Assembly (NCBI RefSeq): GCF_029962835.1
Contig: NC_080585.1
Coordinates: 59,631,443-59,695,442 of the forward strand
Direction: 5' to 3'
Source of the DNA: Magnolia sinica
Lineage: Eukaryota > Streptophyta > Magnoliopsida > Magnoliales > Magnoliaceae
DNA: 64,000 bases
Shown: piece by piece, positions 1-10,924 of the stretch
Position numbering within the stretch: the first letter of the stretch is position 1
How the letters are laid out: every line of letters starts with the position of its first letter
Program-made: the position numbers and the translations under genes
The notes under the pieces: generated by a model
Told to the model about the DNA's origin: nothing
Seen by the model: only the letters and a program-made list of their open reading frames with translations
Database searches by the model: none

Positions 1-2169
1 GTAAGTCAATCAAACCCTAGTCTGTTTTAGAGCTTAGAATAGTCTAAGTGTTGATATAGCTCATTTTTATTCATGCCTTAGGTTATCTATTCGCCGTTGA
101 CGAAGGCTTATCGTCTGAATCAGATCGGTGCGCTTTTTCTGGTTTAAGGTGCGGACTATATTCGTATAGGTTATGGTTTTCAAGGCTTTCAATGTCGGTT
201 AATGGTTTATTATTGTTATGGGTGTAATTTTACATCCCAAATGCGATGTTTATATTGCGTTCCTGATATATATATATGAGTTATATTGAGATTTGTGTAT
301 TCCTTGTACATGTAGAAAGTATCTTATATGTGTGAAATACGAACATGTGTTTGTCATTATTAATTGTCGTGTATTTGTGCTAGTTATATGTGTGTTAACT
401 CCTTGGTGAAAGGAATTGTCCAAATGCGTGTAATTATCAACATATGTCATGTATGTTGGAATATGTAGTCTAAGTGTTGTAGAAATGTCTAAATGATCAA
501 GTGTGCAATATATTATCCTGTTTACGGACGTTGAGAAGAGATTCTCAACTATCCTATTGGTGTGTATAATTTCCTACATGCAATTTACATTCTTTGTTGT
601 TTAACTTCAAGTACTACTTATGTGTAAATCCATGTTAAGTTGATATTCATCAAATGCTTCTATATTGTATGATTAGAATTGTTGTTCCATTACTGTTCTA
701 AATTATTAATCTGAATATCTGTTATAATTGAATGTGTTTGGGACTATGAAATAGTTCAGGAAATCGATAACAAACCTTGAGTTCGTGGCCGAGGTTATTT
801 TCGCCATGTAGGACGTGTTTGACGAACCCGAGTCGTATTAGGGTTGTCGGCAGTGGTTTGGCCATACGAAGTGTTTGCGCACTTTATGTTGTTCAACTCA
901 ACGTGCGCTCATGCTAGTTGAGTTCGTCAAGTAACCCGATTGTCCCGGTAGATGTACCCATGTATGGACGCCATTGTTTGAATCTAGAGTACCAAACTTA
1001 CCAATGCAATCCCGTTAACCATTGTACCTTGATCCACTAAGACTCATGAGCCAGGCATGGTGGTATGGGACACCGTGGTCGAGCTGTCGGCCTACGCTGG
1101 GGTGACGAGCCTCCCTGTAGTGACCAGTGAGCACACCAGACTCGTGAGCCGATTATGGTGGTATGAGACACTATATTCGCGCTGTCGGCCTACATTGATT
1201 GGTGATGAGCCCTTTGTAGTGACCTCGAGCATACCTTGATACTGCATCAAGGCGACGAGCCTTAGGGTAGAACTAAGGTATGATAGGCATGCATTGATTG
1301 GTGACGAGCCCTTTGCAGCGACCTAGAACCACATGATCGTATGAGATTGTTTAGGACTAACGACCCTAAAATGGATCACCGTTTGGGAATTGATATGAGG
1401 AAGGTACTTTAGCTTCCCAATCCTGCTGTATGAAAATGACTAATAACAACTTGGTAATCATGTTCATGCACCGCATTGCATGTGCGTTGGCGTCGTTAAC
1501 ACTGCGGGAGGTTGTCATGCGTACCGTAAGATGAAGATGCTGAGGGAGTGCAGGCGAGGGCATGCATCATTTCTTCATACATCCTTGCATTAACAAGAGT
1601 ACTTAGGACGTGTTTGATTGTGTTGCCTTATCATTACTGCTTGATTGATTTGATATCATGTTAACTTTTACTGTATAGTTCCACTGAGTTGATCACTCAC
1701 TCCCACATTCTTGGACGGTGTTTCAACACCAACCAGACTCTGTCTTAGATGCAGATGATGACGCGACCCCTGAGGCGGAGCAGGAGTATGAGGATGATGA
1801 GGACGCGTTTTCTTTTATGCAGTTCTCAGGCGGGTTCATGTGAGCCATGTCCTGAGCTACGGGGATACATGGTTTATTTTGTAATGGTTTATTTCATTTG
1901 ATACTTGCTTTTTCAGACACACATGAATGTAATTATAACCTGGCAGAGTATGCATATCTCAGGGACATATACTGATATCTATACTTCTTTAAGTCTTTCG
2001 CTTACGACTTTTCCTTATCCCTGAATTATATTGCAGTTTGGCTTAATCTATTCCATGTTTTATGCACTCATACAGACAACATACATCCATCATTGCATAT
2101 GTTGCATAAGTGATGTTTTGGAACTCGGGAGCTGAGTTATACTCGACCCCCGAATTTCAGGGCGTTACA
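1..2169 (+). repeat. 5' LTR of gypsy copy 1 (partial)
   Basis: It matches 8172-10337 almost base for base and ends in GGGCGTTACA directly before the primer binding site. The first 930 bp or so of the LTR, including its promoter, lie left of the window. The window opens exactly on GTAAGT, a consensus splice donor also present at 8172. Confidence 0.95.
1050..1330 (+). repeat. diverged tandem subrepeats inside the LTR
   Basis: Repeated modules share GTGACGAGCC followed by a GTAGTGACC-like or GCAGCGACC-like end, alternating with CTGTCGGCCTAC. The same block lies at 9216-9495 in the 3' LTR and, on the minus strand, at about 19615-19900 in the LTR of copy 2. It lies downstream of the LTR TATA box, so it would be in the transcribed leader. 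Confidence 0.7.
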
Positions 2170-2172
2170 AGT

Positions 2173-2184
2173 TGGTATCAGAGC
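2173..2184 (+). other. primer binding site (initiator tRNA-Met type)
   Basis: TGGTATCAGAGC starts four bases after the LTR end. It is the standard complement of the plant initiator tRNA-Met 3' end used by many plant LTR elements to prime minus-strand DNA. Confidence 0.93.
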
Positions 2185-2739
2185 ATGATTTGGATTAAAC
2201 CGGACCTGGGTTATGGTCACACAACGCACGCTGTCGCCACCTTAGTGTAGGAGGGTGCGAGCTGATTCTAGAATTTGTATAGGTTTTTCTGTTGCTCTTA
2301 TCGGTGAAAGTTGACTGAAAACGGTCGCCGAGATCGAGTCCGTGCACACTCCTGATCACACACAGCGACCCAAAATCTCTTCTAGACCGTCCATTGACGA
2401 GTTTATATGGTTTATCATCCCATCCCAGCCATTAAAATATCTGTAAACCTGAATTTGTATCAGATTCTACTCTTTGTGGCCCGATAAGTGTCGAATCGGA
2501 CTAAGGGCCCAATTGGGGCAATTCCAGGGGGACCCAAGGGGGACCCACATCATTTTTAAGCTTAGGGGCTAGGAGGACCTCGCCCAAACAGCGAGTCATC
2601 GTCGGACTGTCCAGAGACCGGCGATGACCTCGCCGGTTCGGCGAGCCCTCACCGCCCAGCGGGCCAGTCCGGGGGGGCCGGCTCGGGCCGACGCATGTGG
2701 GGTCTGGTGTGGCCCACTCATCCAGGGTTGCACGATTTT
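2185..2739 (+). other. untranslated leader of gypsy copy 1
   Basis: No convincing coding sequence. The start is shared with gypsy copy 2 (its minus strand around 18650-18719), which supports a conserved leader. It includes GC-rich segments near 2600-2700. Confidence 0.6.
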
Positions 2740-3005
2740 AACCATTTCTAAACTCTCCTTCTTTTATAAACCCACCCTCCAAGCTTTCCTTTTCTTGAAA
2801 ATTCTCTCAAAACCCCATAAAAATCCCTCCCCAAACCCTTCCTTCTTCTATTTTCGTGCATCCCCATCCTACCCACCTCAAAACCCATCTCCATTGTTGT
2901 TTTCCTCTCTTTTCTTTCCATTTGAGCACTCAAATCCTCCCTTTGAGTCTCAAATTCGTGGAAGTCTCATCATTCTTCCCATTTCTCTCTTTTCTCTCAT
3001 TTTCC
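2740..3005 (+). promoter_or_regulatory. candidate internal promoter and pyrimidine-rich leader of the additional ORF
   Basis: TTTTATAAACCCACCC at 2762 resembles a plant TATA box and is followed by about 230 bp of C/T-rich sequence up to the ATG at 3006. In gypsy copy 2 the equivalent minus-strand segment (about 17900-18160) keeps the C/T-rich character and a TATA-like stretch near 18130. That the ORF is made from a separate transcript is inference. Confidence 0.4.
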
Positions 3006-4302
3006 ATGGCCCTATTTGAGCTTGTTACGGCCATATTTTCCATCTCCACCATTATCTCTTTCATGGGGAAAAAGAGAGCGCCCGTTGATGAAGCCGGGCC
3101 TAGCCGCCCAACCCGTGCACGGAGGCCGAGAGGTGCCGCCGCGAGCACGACCGTCACTCGAGAGTTTCAGACAAAGCGGCACCTCGATCCTCAAGCTCCC
3201 GTTGGAAGAACCTTGTTAGCGGAGCTATCTCATGGAGTTTATGAAGGCCGTATGGTCCTTTTTGAAGCTCATGTAGATCTACGGCTTTTTAGTGAATTTC
3301 TCTTATTGGAGCACTTGGAAGGGGCCGGCTGGTGTCCCATGTTCGAGGGCGAATACCGCGCCAATGTGGGTACTATCCGAGCTTTTTATGTCCACATTCG
3401 AGAACCTTTGCTGGAGCCTTTGCAGTTCAAGATCCCTTACGGAAGAGATCGGAAGGCCACGATCAACGTCGCCTTGATATCCCGACTTCTGAACGTACCG
3501 CTTGGCGAGGTGCATGCTAGTGAGAAGAATCTGAGTAGTGCGCGCGAGAGGGATCGCCGCACGCGGTTCTTGTGTGGTCGTCTAGTCGAATGGCGGCCTA
3601 ACAGAAGTCTTTTAGCTACCAACATGACGGACGACTTCCGCTTGCTTCACCACATGTGCACATTCAATGTTTATCTAAGGTGGAGCAACCGCAGCGAGTA
3701 TATGCGCCCGATGGTCGATTTCCTGTATCAGGTGAGGCAAGGAGAGAAGTTATATGTGCCAACGTACATCTTGCGTCAGATTGTCCTTATCGCTCGTTCG
3801 AAAAGGAGGACCAAATCGCTCCCATTTGGTCGACTCATTTGTAAGCTTATACATGAGTTTGGCTATAGGCTTGGGGCGGAAAAGCCGGTACCTGTTCATT
3901 ATATTAATGAGACGACCCTTAATCAAATGGACATTGGGCCTCGTCGACGACAAGCCTCACTTGAAGAAAGTGAGGACGAGACTGAGAGCGATGAGAAAGA
4001 GAGTAATGGCGAAGGTGGAGCAGAGAGAAGAAGAAGAAGAACAGGACGAGGAAGAAGTGGAGGCCCAAGACATGAGTGAAAGTTCTCATCCTGCGGTACC
4101 GGAGCAGGGTGCAGATCAGGCCGCCAGGGATGCCCGTATAGCTCGGCTTGAGGAGGGTCAGGCTGTTCTACGCCAGGATATTATGGATCTTCGAGGCCTC
4201 GTGAAGCATAAGTTCAAGAAGATGTCTCGAACTCTGAAGTCCATCCTGTATTGTCTGCAGGATAAGGGTGCCCCTCCTCCATCTCCTAATTCTGACGAGT
4301 AG
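3006..4302 (+). pseudogene. additional ORF before gag (putative plant transposon protein, Transposase_32-like)
   Basis: Reads MALFELVTAIF... then MGKKRAP, a basic N-terminus, a globular middle with FEAHVDLRLF, RDRRTRFLCGRLVEW and LPFGRLICKL, an acidic stretch and a coiled-coil-like C-terminus ending APPPSPNSDE. The frame opens further upstream (2856), but the ATG at 3006 is preferred because gypsy copy 2 starts at the same place. A one-base slip inside the GAA-rich run near 4022-4040 moves the C-terminus to another frame; copy 2 reads through this spot. The resemblance to the plant-specific Transposase_32 family is from memory. Its role in the element is unknown, and it is neither gag nor pol. 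Confidence 0.75.
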
Positions 4303-4579
4303 TTGCAGATGTAGTCGTCATTTGCTCTGTTTGTTGTTTGCTATTGTGTGTAGCTGTTATAGGCGTAGTAGTTTGGTAGTTGTTTATTGTTTGAAGCTTT
4401 AGATGTGATAGCTCGCATGCTTTCTCTGTCGCGATTCATGTAATGCTGTACTTCTTGTATTGCGACAATTTTATTAAATGAAATGCATGTTGTTTTTTCT
4501 TGAGTTGTGATGTAAATGCTGTGTGGGTAGATTATGTGGATGTTGAATCTCATAGGTTGCATCCTCTGTTGAATGTAGG
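4303..4579 (+). other. spacer between additional ORF and gag
   Basis: T-rich non-coding sequence. The equivalent spacer in gypsy copy 2 lies at about 16210-16566 on the minus strand. Nothing else recognised. Confidence 0.5.
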
Positions 4580-6196
4580 ATATGCCTCCTAAGGGTTCGA
4601 AGACTTCAGCTCGTCTCTCCTTGGGCAATCGCTTGCCGGGGTTTCTCCCCTAGGCGATAGCCAGACGGATCCATAGTCAGGCCCGTCTCATTTTGGTGCT
4701 GGGCCAGACTCTCAGCCAGCTACTGGCCCTGCTGCTGGGCCGACTCCTGTGATACCACCCATGGCTACACCAGTCACGCCTTCGGTTCTTGAGCCAAACC
4801 GTGCATCTACATCGATGCCTTATGCATCTTCGTCCGCTCCGCCTCCTGATAGGTTTGAGCAGATGATGTTGTTGATGCAGCGGCAGTAGATTCAGCAGTA
4901 GCAACACCAACAGCAGCACCAGCAGTAGTTTTTGTCTTCCATGGCTAGCATCTTTGCTCAGTTGATGGGGGCGACTCCACCTGCTTCACCCATGCACCCA
5001 TCTGGGAACGCTAGTGCTAGCGACACATTTGAGCTATTCCAGCGCTTACGACCTCCCACGTTTGCGGGTTCTCATAGACCTGAGGAGGCCGAGTACTGGA
5101 TTGATCGCATCTCTAAGATGCTGAGGCCGCTTCATTGTTCTAAGGCTAAGCAGGTCGAGCTTGCCTCCTTCATATTTGAGAAAGAGGCTAGTTTATGGTG
5201 GGACAGTGTTCTCCGCACAGTTGTGGAGGGTTTTGAGTGGACGTGGCAGGCGTTTGAGGCACGCTTCCACGAGAAGTATTTCCCGGTCACTTACCGACAC
5301 GAGAAGGAGAGTGAGTTCCTTCGCCTCCGTCAGGGAGGGATGTCGGTGACTGAGTATGAGAACCGGTTTACTGAGCTGGGTCGTTATGCTCCATTGCTTC
5401 TGGGTGATCAGCCGATGCGGATGTGACATTTTTCTGAGGGGTTGAGGCCTGAGATCCGATCGAAGATGTGTTGTGCTAGCATATCTTCTTATGCTGAGTT
5501 GGTGAGCATGTCCCTGCGAGCTGAGCAGGACGGGGACAGAGCGTCCCGTATATGAGCACCTATGGTTCACAGACCGCGACCTGACTTTCCGAGTATACCA
5601 TTTCTCGGCAAGAGGCCGCGAGCGAATTCTCCTCCGAGGCGTCCAGCGCCACTCGCTCAGCCGATGCGTTCTGACTTGCGCTGTTCGTACTGTGGGAAGA
5701 TTGGGCATTCGGATCGTAATTGCTTTACGCGAATGCGGGACAGTGGATTTACTCCACCGCAGAGGATCAGTCGTCCGATGCCTCAGGTCATATCACCTCC
5801 ACCCCTTCGGTCAGCGCCAGCTCACCCATCCTTCAGACCTTCTGTGCCTCGCTTCAGGCCACCTCAGCGGCCCATGGTTCCTCTGCCGAATCGCCCACAG
5901 CAGGCTCGAGTTCACGCGCTTACAGCTAAAGCGCCTGGGGCTGACTTGGCACCGAGATCTTTTGAGGTTACAGCTCACATCCAAGGTATTCTCGTTTCTT
6001 TATTGGTGGATACAGGGTCCACTACCTCTATTATATCGTATGCGGCAGTTAAGCGCCTAAGTTTGGGCACTGTTACTATGAAGGGAGTGACGCTCACTAC
6101 CGCTACAGGGACCTCCTCTGATATTACCAAGATTTGTATGGGTTGTTTGATTGATCTAGGGAGCAGATCGATTCTTGTTACGATGTCATTTTAGGT
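4580..6196 (+). pseudogene. gypsy gag and aspartic protease, decayed
   Basis: Gag begins MPPKGSKTS; a frame break near 4640 moves it into the main frame. A glutamine-rich stretch near 4880-4930 has CAG codons changed to TAG. The capsid-like core (PTFAGSHRPEEAEYWIDRI, 5055-5110) and the retrotransposon gag motif ASLWWDSV follow. TGA stops at about 5424 and 5555 sit where arginine is expected. A CCHC zinc knuckle (CSYCGKIGHSDRNC) lies at about 5680-5721. The protease active site VDTGSTTSIIS is at about 6004. A frameshift near 6170 separates protease from RT. Core, knuckle and protease share one frame. Confidence 0.9.
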
Positions 6197-6670
6197 ATGG
6201 ATTGGCTCACGAAGATGCGAGCAGAAATTGATTGTGAAGCTAGGCTGGTGACAATCCATGGACCTGAGGGCAAGACATTTACTTTCCCTGTTCAGGTCAG
6301 TTATCCTTTTCATTTTGGTTGTTATACTTCTCTGTTGGAGAGTATTGCTAGTTTGGCGCTTGAAAGCAAGCCAGTAGTTCAGGATTTTGAAGATGTGTTC
6401 GAGTCGATTTCTAGATTACCCCCTCAGCGCGAGATTGATTTTACTATCGATCTCATGCCTGGTGCGACACCTATTTCATTGCCCACCTATCGCATGCCTC
6501 TGAGTGAAATGGAGAAATTGAGGAAGCAGATAGATGGCTTGTTGAAGTTGGGTTTTATTCGACCTAGTGTGTCCCCTTGGGGAGCACCTGTTCTGTTTGT
6601 CAAGAAGAAGGATGGTTCCTTGCGATTATGTATAGATTATCACAGGTTAAATCAGGCGACTTCAGAGAAA
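6197..6670 (+). pseudogene. gypsy reverse transcriptase, N-terminal part only
   Basis: Starts in the linker GMDWL and runs to the RT fingers: [19 protein letters not shown], then [20 protein letters not shown] and YHRLNQ. The sequence stops there: the palm with the catalytic YxDD motif, RNase H, and the integrase zinc finger and DDE core are absent. The next residues, EKVDII, already belong to the integrase C-terminal part. Polymerase activity is impossible. Confidence 0.9.
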
Positions 6671-7200
6671 GTTGACATTATTTGACGTCGACTTCTGACA
6701 GCCTGGAGTAGGTAAAAGAATTACGCTGATACGAGGCGGCGACCGCTTGAGTTTGAGGTTGGAGACCATATATTTCTTAAGGTTTTCCCTATGAAGGGAG
6801 TTCTGCGGTTTGGTAATAAGGGAAAACTCACGCCGAGATTTATTGGTCCATTTCAAATTCTGGATCGAGTGGGAGCGGTAGCATACCGCCTTGCTTTGCC
6901 CACACCACTTGCGGGCGTACATAACGTATTTCATGTTTCTATGCTGAAGAAGTACGTTCCTGATCCTTTACATATTATCAGTTGGGAGCAGGTGCAGTTG
7001 AGCAAGGATGCCATATATGTACTGCGACCAACACGTATCGTAGACAAGAAGGAGCAGGTATTACGTAGCAAGGTCATCTCTCTTGTGAAAGTACTGTGGA
7101 CGCATCATAGTGAAGAAGAGGTTACTTAGGAGACTGAAGCTGAGGTCAGAAAGAGCTACCCTCAGATCCTTGAGGAGTACGAGAAGGTACGAATTTCGAG
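6671..7200 (+). pseudogene. gypsy integrase C-terminus with chromodomain-like tail
   Basis: After the deletion junction come RRLLTA...YADTRRRPLEF, the GPY/F-type segment GKLTPRFIGPFQILDRV, the HNVFHVSMLKKYVPDP motif and a tail (LVKVLWTHHSEEEVTWE) of chromodomain type. Stops near 6683 and 6716 replace codons expected to be Arg and Gln. The main open part is 6791-7129. Chromodomain tails direct integration in chromoviruses; that role is family knowledge. Confidence 0.88.
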
Positions 7201-7210
7201 GACAAAATTT

Positions 7211-7229
7211 TTCTTTAAGAGGGGTAGAT
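7211..7229 (+). other. polypurine tract
   Basis: The purine-rich AAGAGGGGTAGA sits directly before the 3' LTR start TGTAATGACC, as expected for the plus-strand primer of an LTR element. Confidence 0.75.
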
Positions 7230-7978
7230 TGTAATGACCCGAAAAATTTCGTGCAAAGACTAAAGTACTACCTCATTTTTTTAGAAGTTTAATGTGGGTT
7301 AATTAGCGCTAAACTCAATTGCTTGTGAAATTAGCATCAATCACTTTAAATTTGATCTGCAAGACTTAAAACCTGTAGAATCGTTAGCGCTATGTTACCC
7401 TGAAATCTGGGATTCAACGCTAAATTCAGCTGCTCTCGGGAGTACTTGGAAACTTTGTATCGGACTTGGACCGCTCGTCGAAAGTCCGATAGTGATGATC
7501 TTAGACAATTATGATCACCTGGTTGGGCTTGACCATCACCTTAAAAATCAAGTCCAGATGATGTCTTGGGTCGATTTGTTTGAGTTCGGAGTAAAGAGTG
7601 TGAGAAAGCTGAGAAATTAAATATGAATTTATGAAATCTGAGTCGTGTCACTTGCGCACCGATTCTAAGCTTTCTGACCGTTGGATTTTGATCCAATTTC
7701 ACCCTCGGATCAGGGAAGATGGCCCTGGCATATTGTACTGCCAGTGGACCTGATCGAGTTTCGGTGACCGTTGAATTGAGATTGGTCCGCCACGGCTGAT
7801 CTATAGATCCGATCGATACAAAAACTTAGCCTGACCTAGATCCATGGTCAGTGAGCTTAAGTCCGACCGCACGTGAAAAAAGGACCACCAGAAGTGCTCC
7901 GTTGGACCAATATAGACCTGATTTTGTTCTTACCTAAGTATACCTTGGCCCTGGGGCTATTTTCATCCATTTTAGGCC

Positions 7979-7986
7979 TATATATA
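7979..7986 (+). promoter_or_regulatory. LTR TATA box
   Basis: TATATATA is followed after about 30 bp by the pyrimidine-rich start ACCCTCACTCTC and the leader CATACGAATTTTCTAACCC. The minus-strand LTR of copy 2 has TATATAAG at 21144-21151 followed by a closely similar leader, which supports this as the element promoter. Confidence 0.7.
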
Positions 7987-8171
7987 GACCTAAAACCCTC
8001 ACTCTCAATTCCATACGAATTTTCTAACCCTAGTTAAGAGAGAGAGAGAGGAAAAGAGAGAGAAAGTGAGAGAGAAGTTGGTGAATCATCTTGAGATTCT
8101 TCCTTATTACCCTGCATCCCTAAACCATCACTTCTGAATCGTTATTCTGATGATTCTAAGTTCATTCTTGG

Positions 8172-8180
8172 GTAAGTCAA
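8172..8180 (+). promoter_or_regulatory. conserved splice donor in the LTR leader
   Basis: GGTAAGTCAATC matches the plant donor consensus and lies about 160 bp after the probable start of transcription. Position 1 of the window is its copy in the 5' LTR. Copy 2 has GGGTAAGAAAT at the corresponding place (minus strand near 20950). Use as a real splice site is inference. Confidence 0.45.
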
Positions 8181-10337
8181 TCAAACTCTAGTCTTTTTTA
8201 GAGTTTAGAATAGTCTAAGTGTTAATGTAGCTCATTTCTATTCATGCCTTAGGTTATCTAGTCGCCGTTGACGAAGACTTATCGTCTGAATCAGATCGGT
8301 GCGCTTTTTTTGGTTTAAGGTGCAGACTATATTCGTATAGGTTATGGTTTTCAAGGCTTTCAATGTCGGTTAATGGTTTATTATTGTTGTGGGTGTAATT
8401 TCACATGCCAAATGTGATGTTTATATTGCGTTCCTGATATATATGAGTTATATTGAGATTTGTGTATTCCTTGTACATGTAGAAGGTATCGTATATGTGT
8501 GAAATACGAACATGTGTTTGCCATGATTAATTGTCATGTATTTGTGCTAGTTATATGTGTATCAACTCCTTGGCGAAAGGAATTGTCCAAATGCGTGTTA
8601 TCATCAACATATGTCATGTATGTTGGAATATGTAGTCTAAGTGTTGTAGAAATGTCTAAATGATCAAGTGTGTAATATATTATCCTGTTTACGGACGTTG
8701 AGAAGAGATTCTCAACTATCCTATTGGTGTGTATGATTTCCTACATGTAATTTACATTCTTTGTTATTTAACTTCAAGTACTACTTATGTGTAAATCCAT
8801 GTTAAGTTGATATTCATCAAATGCTTCTATATTGTATGATTAGAATTGTTGTTCCATTACTGTTCTAAATTATTAATCTGAATATCTGTTATAATTGAAT
8901 GTGTTTGGGACTATGAAATAGTTTAGGAAATCGGTAACAAACCTTGAGTTTGTGGCCAAGGTTATTTTCGCCACGTAGGACGTGTTTGACGAACCCGAGT
9001 CGTATTAGGGTTGTCGGCAGTAGTTTGGCCAAACGGAGTGTTTGCGCACTTTATGTTGTTCAACTCAACGTGTGCTTGTGCTAGTCAAGTTCGTCAAGTA
9101 ACCCGATTGTCCCGGTGGATGTACACCATGTATGGACGCTATTGTTTGAATCTAGAGTACCAAACTTACCAATGCAATCCCGTTAACCATTGTACCTTAA
9201 TCTGCTAAGACTCATGAGCCGGGCATGGTGGTATGGGACACCATGGTCGAGCTGTCGGCCTACACTGGGGTGACGAGCCTCCCCGTAGTGACCAGTGAGC
9301 ACACCAGACTCGTGAGCCGATTATTGTGGTATGAGACACTATATTCGCGCTGTCGGCCTACATTGATTGGTGACGAGCCCTTTGTAGTGACCTCGAGCAT
9401 ACCTTGATACTGCATCAAGGCGACGAGCCTTAGGGTAGAACTAAGGTATGATAGGCATGCATTGATTGGTGACGAGCCCTTTGCAGCGACCTAGAACCAT
9501 ATGATCGTATGAGATTGTCTAGGACTAACGACCCTAGAATGGATCACTGTTTGGGAATTGATATGAGGAAGGTACTTTAGCTTCCCAATCCTGCTATATG
9601 AAAATAACTAATAACAACTTGGTAATCATATTCATGCACCGTATTGCATGTGCGTTGGCGTCGTTGGCACTGCGGGAGGTTATCATGCGTACCGTAAGAT
9701 GAAGACGCTGAGGGAGTGCAGGCGAGGGCATGCATCATTTCTTCATACATCCTTGCATTAACAAGAGTACTTAGGACGTGTTTGATTGTGTTGCCTTATC
9801 ATTACTGCTTGATTGATTTGATATCATGTTAACTTTTACTGTATAGTTCCACTGAGTTGATCACTCACTCCCACATTCTGGGACGATGTTTCAACACCAA
9901 CCAGACTCTGTCTTAGATGCAGATGATGACACGACCCCTGAGGCAGAGCAGGAGTATGAGGATGATGAGGACGTGTTTTCTTTTATGCAGTTCTCAGGCG
10001 GGTTCATGTGAGCCGTGTCCTGAGCTACGGGGATACAGGGTTTATTTTGTAATGGTTTATTTCATTTGATACTTGCTTTTTCAGACACACATGAATGTAA
10101 TTATAACCTGGCAGAGTATGCATATCTCAGGGACATATACTGATATCTATACTTCTTTAAGTCTTCCGCTTGCGACTTTCACTTATCACAGAATTATGTT
10201 GCAGTTTGGCTTAATCTATTCCCTGTTTTATACACTCATACAGACAACATACATCCATCATTGCATATGTTGCATAAGTGATGTTTTGGAACTCGGGAGC
10301 TGAGTTATGCTCGACCCCCGAATTTCAGGGCGTTACA

Positions 10338-10924
10338 TCTGGGCAGTATGGTCACTTAGTGGGCCACATGTTTACATTGGATGGGAAATGTTGTGGGTCA
10401 AATTTTCTTGAGCATTCATTTTCTCATGCGTAGTGGCCCACCGGAATCATCTGGATAACCCTTTCCGCAGCTTAAAACACCCCTGTGGGACCCACCATGT
10501 TGTATATATAACATCCACTCCGTTGTTCAGATTCTACCCTCGATTCTAAGCTCTCGTGAAAAAAAATAATTCATTTGGGTCCACAGCTTATATGGGCTAC
10601 ACCACGGGGAAAATGGTGACTGGATACCAACCATAGGTTTGTGTGTGGGCCCACAATGTCTTAGATATTTCATCAAATCGGTTTACCAGTGTACCGGTAT
10701 GAAGTGAATTAACTAAATCAGATCATTTTTAAGCACTCATGCGGGCCACACCACGTGAAATTAGAGGTTTTACATTTTTGCCGTTATTGTCGCTCGGACG
10801 TTCTATATGACTGATATTTTTTTATACGGTTCAATATATGGGCTACCACCTGATGGACTGAGTGGATTTACATATATAACATCCTGGTGGGCCCCACCAG
10901 AGCTTGGGTGTTTTCTGTGGATTG
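10338..10924. other. repeat-derived non-coding stretch
   Basis: Contains scattered GTGGGCCC and GGGCCACACCACG segments typical of the short-element family that follows. No complete inverted-repeat element or gene recognised. Confidence 0.5.

Larger units (their letters stand above)
1..10337 (+). mobile_element. Ty3/gypsy LTR retrotransposon, copy 1 (chromovirus/Tekay-like, pol-deleted)
   Basis: The order is LTR, tRNA-Met primer site, additional ORF, gag, protease, partial RT, integrase C-terminus with chromodomain-like tail, polypurine tract, LTR. The 5' LTR is cut by the window edge, and position 1 aligns with 8172 in the 3' LTR. The aligned LTR parts are 2169 and 2166 bp and differ mainly by scattered transitions, so insertion is not very old. 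The pol gene lacks the RT palm, RNase H and integrase core, so the copy is non-autonomous. Coding parts carry several stops and frameshifts. Lineage placement (long LTRs, chromodomain-like tail) is inference from family knowledge. Confidence 0.93.
7230..10337 (+). repeat. 3' LTR of gypsy copy 1 (3108 bp)
   Basis: Begins TGTAATGACC and ends GGGCGTTACA, with the TG...CA ends of LTRs. Its last 2166 bp match the start of the window. It contains a TATA box near 7979, a GA-rich leader at 8036-8075, a consensus splice donor at 8172 and the subrepeat block at 9216-9495. The target duplication cannot be tested because the left flank is outside the window. Confidence 0.95.

Noticed and set aside
2624..3019. 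131-codon frame before the additional ORF
   Set aside because: It reads the C/T-rich leader as Ser/Pro/Phe-rich protein and is not kept in gypsy copy 2.
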